Below are positions 54,201 to 64,000 of a stretch of DNA of 64,000 nucleotides, piece by piece. The stretch is from positions 33,079,642-33,143,641 of the forward strand of contig CP114483.1 of NCBI GenBank assembly GCA_027186245.1. The letters run 5' to 3'. The notes under the pieces were generated by a model. It made no database searches and was not told where the DNA came from. It saw nothing but the letters and a program-made list of their open reading frames with translations. This DNA comes from Coriaria nepalensis. Taxonomy: Eukaryota > Streptophyta > Magnoliopsida > Cucurbitales > Coriariaceae. The first letter of the stretch is position 1; each line of letters starts with the position of its first letter. A program made the position numbers and the translations under genes.

Positions 54201-57200
54201 TTCTAAAATCTTCAAAAAGATAATAATATAATAAAGTCTAAAAGATGACTTATAAATATGTTCGATATCAAGTTTAGGATATATATATACTGAAGCAAAT
54301 CTGGATCTACAGAGGGGAACTTGGTCCTAAGGCTATCCTTCATCAATAGAAAGTCAGAGTACTGACAAAGTTTTTTCTCTTTCTCCCTGGTCTCTTTCTT
54401 CATAGTGCCAAACTCTAGCGATCCCAAAAATTTCTCCTTCTATTGGGCCTTAGCTTCAACCTGCTTCTGCACCACTAAGGACATCTATCCTTTGAGGGAA
54501 GATAATGGCCTCTGAACATAAGAAAGTTTCTCCTCTTGCTTCCAAGCAGCTTCCTCAAACCTTTGGCCAGCATCGATTTCTCTCCTCTTAAGATAACATT
54601 CTTCACCTCAGCATCAGACTTTGCCATCTGACACTCCTCTTGAAGTAGAGCATTCTTGTCCAAGGCCTTGGTAAGCTGGCCTTCCAGTAGAAGGTTTTTT
54701 TGCTTCATAAGCTCGAGAGCTCCAGTAGCCGAAGCATAAACTGATAAAGATGCGCCCTTCAAAAGACACTGAAATAACAGCCAACAGAAAAACAAGTCAA
54801 GTATAAACTGTAAAAACATAAGAATGCTAGGGGTCAAGGGACATACTAAAGGGAAAATCATAAAGGAAGGAGGATTGAAGCTCCGGGAAAGGTAGGATTA
54901 TAACCACATTTGGGGTACTTTCAGGAATCCGATCAGGAACCCCTTGAATAAGGAAGCATAGGTCATCAACAGTCATAAAGGGAAGTCGAGCTGCCTCCTC
55001 TGGTCTAGTCAGGCAGCTACTAATGCTACTAGATCAGATCAAACCATCAGAGGAAGCTCTAGGGGCAGGACCCCGCGAGGACTGAGAAAGATGTTTTTGC
55101 AGATATAGCCATTAGCTTCGCTTGGGGGGTTAGCTGGAAGAGTTTTGAGTGTAGCCACGGTAGGAAGTTTTCCCTCGACGAGTACCTCGCCAAGGGCCTT
55201 AATTGTCTCCCAAAACGAAACATCCTCGATAGCAAGCTGAACGCTTTTGCTCTTCTTCTTTTTACCGCAAGAAGAAGCAACATATTTCCTCTTAAAGAGC
55301 CCTCTTTTTAGCCACAATAGCACACCTCTCCTTATCATTCATAACTATATATAAGGTGTTAAAATGAATACATGCATAGAGTAAAATAAAGAAGGGGCTA
55401 AAGGTGAAGTGCTAACCAGCAGGATCCTCCACAAAAGAAACGCAAGGATGACTATGAGAAAGAACCTCAACAACATTAAGAAGCCCCTACTCTAAGGGCC
55501 TTTGAATCCTTGAGGATAGTATATTTCCTCTTTACTTTAGGAAGTTCCTTGATCTGGGCCAAAGTCATCTCCTCAACCTCACTAAGGGAGGTGTCATTTG
55601 ATGGAGCGACTATATAGAAAAGCAAAAGAAAAGAAGGATGAAGGCCTGAGTATTAAAACTAAGAGGGTTAGGAAAACTACGTACACTTGATGGCAAATGA
55701 ACGACATATTTTGGGAGAATTCAAGGAAGCAGAAGCCTGCGAGGAGCCTCCCACCACAAAAAAGAGCTCTTTCCAAGAATGGTTGGCTTGGGGAAGATAG
55801 ACTATACCACCGACTTTAGTACGAGCATAGTAAAATTTTCTACCACCTCGGCTGACCCGAAAAACCTTAGGGATCTAGTTTGAATTTTGTAACCTCCTTC
55901 GATAAGAGGTAACCAATGATTGGTAGCTGTTAAGAGTAAATTAGCTAGGGGGATCTTGTAGAAAGATTAAAAATAACTTGGCGAAAGAAGGGATGAAGGG
56001 ATGTCTCTGACCAATCTGAAAGTCAGAATAAAAAAAATGTTTCGTCAACATCTTTACCAATGGTCGTCATGTTCTCCACCTCAATGGGCAGCTGAAGGGT
56101 AACGTGGGAAGGAACATTATACTTCTTCCTTAGCGCAGCTAGGCTTGAGCTTGAGAGTTAAGAAACAATAGACGTTGGATCAAGGTTTTAACCAACAGCT
56201 TCAACTTCTACTCCCAAGGCAAACCGCTCCTCCTCCATTAATTATGATTCAAGTTCAATCAGTCTAAGAGGGTCAAATCTGCACTAAACCATACCTCATT
56301 TACAAATTTAAGAAGATCCTCAGTATCACCGCTAGACTCAAAGTCAAAAGAAACATAAATGAGACTAAGAGGGTTATAGTCTGAACTAATGTCTATGGTA
56401 GGATACATAATCCTAAGTGGAATTGGGGGATCTAAAAGAGGACCAGGAGTAGGATGAGATGGTTTGGGTGTAAAAAAGGGAAAGATTTATAGTTCGATCC
56501 TAAAAACCTAAAAAATTATCTAACCCTTTCATCCATTAGAGCAGAGTTTCAAGAAGAGAAATGCGACACTCGAAAAGGAGAAAAGATTAAAAAAAAAAAA
56601 AAAAAATCAATCTAGAGTAAGAATAAAAAATGTAAATAAAGAGAGCGAGGAAAAACTTTACTTGAAGAAAGAAACTAGAAGTAAAAAAACCTTACTCGGC
56701 AAAGATTGATTATGAAAGAAGTCAGAGAACCCAAATGAAGAAAATACGGTGAAATGGGGAAGAAAAAGTTTTTATGCCAATATAAAACCCTCGAAATCAG
56801 CAAGTAACCGACACCTACATGGCAGGTTAGAAGAGAGTGTAAAATGGTGGGAAATGAAATGTCTCATCGCACATCCCCTTAACTTCCTGGCGAGCTTGGG
56901 CAATTGACGTGTGATCAATTTCAATAATACGCTTGCAAAGTGAACTTGCCCTTAAATGTAGTTGGCACGTCCTCAGGGTAAACCTCCAAGGCTTATGAGG
57001 CTAGTTGACGGCTTGTATTAAATAAGGAAGGGTCAAGGCTTCCACGCTAGAGCTGGCCTGTCAATGGTGCTCAGGCACCCCTCCCCCCCAGGGGTCAGCA
57101 CTTAGGTCGGGGACAAGATCCCCTTAGCATCCACCAATAATATAATGAAACTTCCCTATAAGAGCAGTTATTGGCAAAACATATTTTCCATGCAATAAAT

Positions 57201-57310
57201 AACTTATATGATTAAGGAAGATTTCATTAGGATTTTACATATTATTAGCCTATAAATACCTGCAAACATAATGCCAAAAAAGTCTGCGCTCAATAACTTG
57301 TGAGGTTTGT
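54200..57310 (-). mobile_element. Decayed gypsy-type retroelement, plant gag-like (Transposase_28-type) reading frames
   Basis: Minus-strand frames, all broken, fit the gag-like proteins often annotated as putative gypsy-type transposon. Around 56000-55880 a SLHPFFRQV string is followed by a degenerate helix block. Near 55790 is a SWKELFFVVGG string, typical of the family. Basic and coiled-coil segments follow at 55338-55039 and 54861-54475 (LLEGQLTKALDKNALLQEEC), and a last charged piece lies at 54427-54212. Frameshifts and stops separate them. I see no reverse transcriptase or integrase. A TATAAATA string at about 57251 might belong to an LTR, but I cannot define paired LTRs. Confidence 0.6.
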
Positions 57311-58640
57311 TGGCCATGATCTAAAACATGAGCATAAAAACTAAGAAATTAAATGTCTAAATGTCTAATATATATATATATATATATATAAAAGAACTAA
57401 GAATTTAAATATACCATATAAATCTATGATGTTTTATATATAGAATTATACCTCATTTTTTTAGAAATGTTTCATTTGGATCCTAATATTTTGAAACTTT
57501 TTTATGGAATTAATTAAGATTCATTTTTTAAATTAATTTTAAGATTTACATTTATATAAAAAAAATTGAGTAAAATTATATAGATATTTTATATTTTTTA
57601 ATTTAATGTGGGTCGTAAATTAAATTTTAGAAACCATGTGGGGGAAAAATTGATTATTGAAGTCTAATGTGGTGGAATTCAAACACATGAGAAGAGAAAC
57701 TAAGAATTGAGAATTAAAGATTCTGAGAGAAATAATTTTAAAATTAAAACTTTTTACACCTAAAATTTTAAATTTTAAAATTTACCCGTAAGATTCTGAG
57801 GATTTTTTTTTTATAGCTTTTTTTAAAATATTATTATTTTATTTTATTTTAAAAAAAAGGACGAATAATAAATATCTATTAAATTGTCAAGCATATATAC
57901 TAAAATGATGGATACCGTCGGCCCTAAAATTTTTGAAGGAGGTGTCCACCCGTTAACGGGTGTCATGTACGGTTTTAGATTGGGCCGGATTGTCATGGAT
58001 TTCGTGTAAAAATGCGTATGTCGTAATTAATATTCATCCAATGATCCACGAAAACATATTCTGTGGGCCTACTTGAGGATGGTCCAGCCCGTTTAGTACC
58101 TCACGAATCCTAAATGGGCCGGGCGAATGATTTATTTTGGGCCCGCCAACTATTATCTTAGCGGGTAACGTGTCACTTCATCGTGAAATGATCTTAATAA
58201 TTTCGTATCATAATAGAGTCAAGCATAACGTGTCATCATTCTATTCGTCACACATCTGTACAAAGCATCTCCTTAACTCTCAGCGAATCAAGACTCCCAC
58301 TTCTGAAGAACAGTATAAATTTTTTTTAATTTATAACATAATAAATCCGTACTAGTAAACACAGCTACATTCAGGGAAGATGAACATGGGGTAGTTTTGA
58401 TATTACAGAAAGTTAGGGGATAAAATATAATTTAATTATGGGGTGAAAAATAAAAAATATTAAATAATTAGAGTTAAAAATAAAATAAATAAATAAATAA
58501 ATTTCATTTTCAATCTGAATCATGCCCATTCTTAGGCATGATATTTAGTGTTTCAATATAAAAATATATAAGTAAAATAAAATAAAAAACAGGGGTTAGT
58601 ATATTAAGACATGAAAAGTGTAGGTCTAGTTATTTAATTG
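57311..58640. other. 14-3-3 upstream spacer
   Basis: A TA run lies at about 57370-57390, then AT-rich sequence. At 57940-58260 a GC-richer stretch has a CCCGTTAACGGG palindrome (57949-57960), GGGCC/GGCCC strings and two AACGTGTCA strings. It resembles LTR or foldback transposon ends seen in many plants but is not classified. The 14-3-3 promoter and CT-rich leader lie at 58640-58794. Confidence 0.4.
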
Positions 58641-58794
58641 TTTAAAACTTTGGTGGACCTAAGCATAATTTACTCTTACCAATCTTTCTTTCTTTTGCCC
58701 ATTCTTTCCTCCAACAAGTCTCTCTCTCTCTCTTTCTCTCATCTTGAACTGTCTTGAACTGTAAGCTCACTGATTTCTCCGTCTCAGATCGGCC

Positions 58795-61459
58795 ATGGCT
58801 TCCTCCGCTAAAGATCGCGAGAGCTTTGTCTATATTGCCAAGCTTGCCGAGCAGGCCGAGCGTTATGACGGTTAGTGGATAATCCATCTTGCTTTTCCAT
58901 TAGTAGTAGTGTTTGATTTAGTGTTTGTTGTAGAGTATTGATGATCTAAGTTTGTTGGATCAGATCGTTGTTTTTTTTTCTGGATCGAATTTTTCTATTT
59001 TTCTGTAATTTATTCATGCTTCGGCTTCAAGCTCGATTCGCTAGGTTTTTTCGAGAGTTCTTTTTGCTTTCTGCGAAAAGTTCTTTACTTAGAAATTCAG
59101 ATTGGAAAATAGGCAACTTTGTTGTTTTTCATGGCTTGCTTCGGGGAAAATTATAGTTTGGAGAAATTTTTTGAGATTCCATGAAAAATCTACTAAATTC
59201 ATACTCTCTGATCTTGTTGTTTGAAGAAAAAAAAAATTGAACTCGGAGCTTGTTGTTGTTTAATTTTTGTTTCCTTATGGACTTTTGTTTTTAACAGAGA
59301 TGGTTGAGGCAATGAAGAATATTGCTAAACTTGACGTTGAGCTGACAATCGAAGAGCGAAACTTGCTCTCTGTTGGGTATAAGAATATTGTTGGAGCCCG
59401 AAGAGCTTCATGGAGGATCCTGTCATCAATAGAGCAGAAGGAGGAATCAAAAGGGAATGATCTGAATGCGAAAAGGATCAAGGAATATAGACACAAGGTT
59501 GAAACAGAGCTGTCAACCATTTGTGATGATATCATGACAGTCATAAATGAGCATCTAATCCCTTCAGCTACAGCTGGTGAATCAACAGTGTTCTACTATA
59601 AGATGTGAGTGTCATTTTTTACTTCTGTTTAGTATGGTACTGTCTGGTTGGTTGAGGTTTAAATTCCTTTAATGGTGTTAAGATATTAAATGTTGCAGGA
59701 AGGGTGATTATTATCGGTACCTTGCAGAATTTAAGTCGGGTAATGAGAAGAAAGAGGCTGCTGATCAATCAATGAAGGCTTATGAGGTATGCTACTTCTA
59801 TTTCTACCCTTTTTATGAAGTTTCTTATGTTAATTCTACATTTATGCCTAATTGTTCATGCAATTATCTCTTGTTTGATAAATATGATATTTTTGTTCCG
59901 AAGGACACAGTGAGCCGAGATCACTAGCTAATACTAATAGAATAGAAAAAAACTGTCTTTTCTATATACTTTCCCCGGTTCCGTTGCTACCGCGGGCTTT
60001 ACGAAATCAATCGGATCAGATCATATAGATATCCCTAACACAAGATAGGTCATCAAATAGGAATCATGATGATCCAGTGTACTAAATGATAGCTTCTTCA
60101 TCAATCCGTGATCAAGGAGCTACATTCCACCTGAGGACTTTTAGTATGCTCTAGGAGTATATACTCCCAATGGTCTTGAAAAGCCACATCATCATTTGTG
60201 TTGACATGGCTTCATCAAGACCATTGGGAGTATATATACTCATGGAGTATATTAAAAATCCTCTATTGTACTTTAATAGTGTGACTTGTATTGTACTTTT
60301 TACTTAATCTACTGAATAAGTTTGTTTATCTTATTGAACTGTGTTGATTTCCTTGCTCACCTAATACTACTGCTTTCACTATTGTTCCATGCTCTTTGTA
60401 CTTGTATCCAGTCATTTTCTGACATGCTTTCCTAACAATTGCTGAGGAATGAACTTCTTCCCAGAAACTGCATCCCTTCCAAATAAAAATAAAAAATAAA
60501 AAATAGAATTGGGTAGCTACTGCCATTGCTTGATTATTAAATCTTTTTTTTTCCTTCTCAAATTATCTTATCTGATTATTCGGGAAATATATTCCAGATT
60601 TCCTGGTTCTGGAGTATTCAACTATTACATTGAATTATTTGATTCTTGTGTGAATCCTGCTTTATAAATCTATTTTTCACAGGCTGCAACCAGCACAGCA
60701 GAAACTGACTTACCCCCTACACATCCTATCCGATTGGGTTTGGCTCTTAATTTCTCTGTCTTCTATTATGAGATCCTGAACTCACCCGAAAGGTATGTTA
60801 TGTTTTATTCCAAACAGGGAAGAAATAGGTTTTTCTAATCCATATGAGATGAAAGTTTCTTTCGTGTTTTTTCAGGGCCTGCCACCTTGCTAAAGAAGCT
60901 TTTGATGAAGCCATCTCAGAACTTGACTCTCTCAATGAGGAGTCATACAAAGATAGCACCTTAATTATGCAGCTGCTTAGGGATAATCTTACCTTGTGGA
61001 CGTCTGACATCCCAGAGGATGGAGGTGATTCAATATATTTTTATTTCTCTTTTGTTAGATTATTTGACTGAAATGATGCCTGTAAATCATATATTGCTCC
61101 TCTGTCAAAGATTTTTTATTTTGTCTAAAATGTGTTTTTGCTTTTCTGCTAACTTTTACAGAAGATGCTCAGAAGTTAAATGGTGCTTCCAAGATTGTTG
61201 GGGCAGAAGAGGCAGAGGTAGGTTTTACTCACCTCTCTTAAATGTCTTAGCTTCCATTTGGTCAAGCTGTCTTAAAATCCACGTTGAGTTTCGGAAACTC
61301 CACTTTTTTCTTTAAAAGCCGCTCCAAATGCTTTTCATCTGAACTCCAATCTTCACCTCACATGCTAACCAAAGTACATATTTATGAGCTCCAGTTCACC
61401 CAAATTCCAGATTTTCAAACGGATCTGTACTTATTTGTTTCCTTGTTTTCTTGCAGTGA
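58795..61459 (+). CDS. GRF9: 14-3-3 protein, mu-like (GRF9 type)
   Basis: Seven exons, 58795-58870, 59298-59604, 59699-59786, 60683-60792, 60876-61024, 61162-61217 and 61457-61459, give 262 residues. It is a dimeric phosphoserine/threonine-binding adaptor. The nine-helix fold is complete: [20 protein letters not shown], the basic pocket ARRASWR, the 14-3-3 signature [20 protein letters not shown], and the second signature [21 protein letters not shown]. The short C-terminus [19 protein letters not shown] is closest to the mu isoform. The stop codon appears to be the first three bases of exon 7. Retaining the preceding intron would add a seven-residue tail. Intron 3 carries a probable plastid-DNA insertion and a long hairpin. 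Confidence 0.93.
59901..60090. other. Probable nuclear copy of plastid DNA in 14-3-3 intron 3
   Basis: The stretch around TTTCCCCGGTTCCGTTGCTA, CCGCGGGCTTTACG, ATCGGATCA, CATATAGATATCCCT and AACACAAGATAGGTCATC closely resembles inverted-repeat plastid DNA as I remember it. Its base composition is unlike the surrounding intron. The exact borders are not clear and similarity is from memory. Confidence 0.6.
60133..60263. mobile_element. Near-perfect foldback element in 14-3-3 intron 3
   Basis: The left arm runs GAGGACTTTTAGTATGCTC through TATACTCCCAATGGTCTTGA. The right arm is its reverse complement with few mismatches (TCAAGACCATTGGGAGTATA through ATTAAAAATCCTC). The arms are about 60 bases each, joined by a short loop near 60195. 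This could be a MITE or the source of a hairpin RNA. No clear target duplication is visible. Confidence 0.75.
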
Positions 61460-64000
61460 AACAGATATTATTCAGAGATCAAGACCAGAGTTGATCTTCG
61501 CCCTTCTTAGTGTTTAGCAGAAAAACTCTCTCTCTCTCTCTCATTGCCTATTTGTACTGTGTGTTTTATTGTACAACTTAATTTCTGGACATGGTTTGTC
61601 CAAAATCTGCATTCCCATAAGCTTTTACCCTCGTCTCCTTTGGTGATAGTTAATTAAGTGGGAGTGTGGGAAATTGACTTGTATTTTTACCCTTGTTCAG
61701 AATTCAATACCCCCCCAGATGGAGGATTTCTGTTGTTTCTTTTATTATTTCCTTCTTTATGCTTTAAACATGTTATGTATCAAGTAGTCCTCATCTCCTT
61801 CCATCTCAGTTTGTACCTTTCTCAGTTCTTTGCTGGACTAATATACATTTAAGAGATGATTGATGACTGATCACAAGAAGGTAATGCTGATGGCGGTGCA
61901 GAAGGATGGGGTTGATGTTGATAGATGTAAATTTTTGTGGCTGCCTAACAGATGCTCTATGGCTCATGACATTATATCAGGTTGGAGCGTCACAATTTGA
62001 CTTCCACCGCTTAGGCCACCTCAGGTTGGTAGTTAACAACCTCCCTGCTAGATTCCAGATTTGACCTACTATATGGGACTTCGGCTTGGCTTGTTGTCCG
62101 AGTTGCACCTCAGCATTGACTAAGGGAAAACTGTCCTAGTTCAGCGGTTAGTGATCATCCATCTTGTTGAACATCCGAATGTTCAACCGAGGTGACCTCT
62201 CTGTATGGCACCTCGGCTCAGTTCCTTGCTCATGTAGCACCTCGATATGATTTGAAGAGAATCTTTTCATTCCCGAACATATGGACTGGGTCTTCTCACC
62301 CCAGTTCAACTCGGAGGGGTCATCCCCCATGTCACATGAGCTTGCTGCAAGTCATCAATATTGTCTATAATCTATTCAAGACACCAAACTATTCACAACA
62401 TAGAGAAGGGAGGCACTTCTTTTCTTCTAAATCGAACAGAAGAACCAAAGTGAGAGAATAATGTACCTTTATCACTAAGCCACCATCCATTAATGGGTTA
62501 GACAATAAATTGTCCAAATGATGCCTTTATACACTATCATTATAATCTTGGGCTTGAATATGCCCATTTGTGGCAATGTGGATTGTGGGCTACTACGTTG
62601 AGAATAGTATAACGTTCAAGTTTGAGATTAGAGATGCGCATCTGATTACAGAAATCTTCTTTCCAGCTTTTTTTAATGCCTACTAAAACAACTTTTTTTA
62701 AAAAATAAAAAAATTAGGATTTAACCCCCAAATTATTTGAAAATTATAGTTTTCCCCCAACATTTAGAAAACTAAGTATTAACTATTAGAATTCAAAATG
62801 CCCTGGACACCTTATCATAGTTTAAAAGAGACAAGCTGCTTTATGTTTATTTGAGAAATTTTTTAATAGACTCAATTTATCGTAAAATGTAGATTGATTA
62901 ATTATATTAAATTGTGTATATAATTTTGATCGATAAATTTACGGTAAATTAAATTTACACAATAATTTATCTATTTATACAAACTTAGCCTATTTATATA
63001 AATGGAAATTAAACTTAGAACTACACATTCCCAAACCAAGCCATCATCGTTGACCGTTGAAGCTTTCCCAATGTCAAAAATGGAAGCTCGTCCGTCTCCA
63101 ATAAAATTGGAGGATGGAGGCTTATCAAATGTGTCAACAATGGAGGCTTGCCGCAAACGTTGACCATGGATTACACTCTCTAACTAAAATCACCATTAAC
63201 AATCAAAACTTTGTAAAAACTAAAGACTAAACCTTAATTTCAAATAGAATTTTAACTAAGTTTAATGGATTTCTTAAAACTTATGTTCTTAAGCAATAAA
63301 TCGTGATTAAAAACTCAATTTTAATAAACATAAATAAACGTACAAACAAAACTTTGTAGAAAATGTACTCGATATCTCTCGCCCAACAACAAAAGCCACC
63401 TGATTTTTTTTTTCTTTGGTCTCTTCTTTAAGTCCATCAATAATAATAATAATAGAGAATAAATAAATAAATATGATAAAAAAATAAAAAAAAGAAATTT
63501 CTTAGATTTATATAATAGCCAAAGATTCTATAAAAAAAAATCATCAAGTTATCTAAACGGTTAGATAAAAGTGGTCGAACGGTTGGACAAAAGTAACTTT
63601 CTGAATTTGATCCGGATTTAAGTTCTTAGATAAATTCTCCGAATTTTTAAAAAGAAAAATTCTGCAAAAGCCTAATTAATTATTAAGAGTTAATTGGCTA
63701 AATTAGTACATAAATTAGGTTTTTTGTAATTAATTATAATTAATAAAAATTTAGTTGGGATTAAAACTCAATCACATGGCTGGCTACATGTAGATGGAGC
63801 CATAGTGATGGAGTCTTTATCTTAAGTGGATACAATTTATCTAAATAGTATTTTAGGTAACAAAGAAGATCAGTAATATTTTGATTAGAACTTGGAAAAT
63901 TAGTTCATAAATATGATCCTCGGGGTCTCGGCCTATCAATCTACAAAGTGTTTTCGTGTGACATAAGAAAAAGAAGAAAAGTTATTGTGCCTTTCTGTAA
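61460..64000. other. 14-3-3 3' UTR and AT-rich, transposon-like end of window
   Basis: 61460-61860 is 3' UTR-like with a CT run at 61527-61541. At 61970-62345 repeated CACCTCGG/CCTCGGCT strings in moderately GC-rich DNA suggest LTR or other transposon sequence without a recognised protein. From 62650 to 64000 it is AT-rich. A short repeated AATGGAGGCTTG-like motif occurs near 63060-63150. I find no gene. Confidence 0.4.

Overview
This is nuclear DNA from a flowering plant, almost certainly a eudicot. It is AT-rich. The genes have many short GT-AG introns, and their products are plant-specific: a thylakoid FtsH, a class II trehalose-phosphate synthase, a shaggy kinase, a plant cysteine oxidase, CGL160, an ALOG factor and a 14-3-3 protein. 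I do not name a species. Exon models were built by hand from splice signals, reading-frame continuity and remembered family sequences; I ran no alignment.

Layout. 1-5.4 kb is transposon-rich: a decayed hAT transposase on the minus strand, then AT-rich DNA with a 0.3 kb direct repeat. 6.0-9.1 kb holds an FTSH2/VAR2-type protease (+), tail to tail with a TPS7-like gene (9.65-13.9 kb, -). About 1.5 kb of head-to-head spacer with an ACGT-core cluster separates TPS7 from a mini LysM protein (15.7-16.5 kb, +). Ribosomal protein uL5/RPL11 (17.7-19.1 kb, -) follows, with a telo-box and site II promoter, then a PPR fragment. Next come a clade II shaggy/GSK3 kinase (20.7-24.8 kb, -), MBF1 (27.5-29.2 kb, -) and a PCO4/5-type plant cysteine oxidase (30.4-34.1 kb, +). 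At 34.9-40.1 kb is a tandem triplicate of small membrane-anchored glycine-rich proteins (all -), the middle one frameshifted. CGL160 (41.3-44.2 kb, +) is followed by a gene-poor stretch rich in diverged repeats, an ALOG/LSH gene (51.8-52.4 kb, +), a decayed gypsy-type element (about 54.2-57.3 kb, -) and a 14-3-3 mu-like gene (58.8-61.5 kb, +). The end is AT-rich with transposon-like sequence.

The genes are independent loci, not an operon or cluster. Shared themes exist: FTSH2 and CGL160 both serve thylakoid complexes, and TPS7, the shaggy kinase, PCO and 14-3-3 are metabolic or signalling regulators. I see no evidence that they form one system.

The nearest thing to undescribed biology is the triplicated family of short proteins: a conserved N-terminus, one membrane segment, and a fast-changing Gly/Ala tail ending in Cys. 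Other points: a likely non-canonical GC-AG first intron in the kinase, MITE families repeatedly placed in introns, and a probable plastid-DNA insertion next to a near-perfect hairpin in one 14-3-3 intron.
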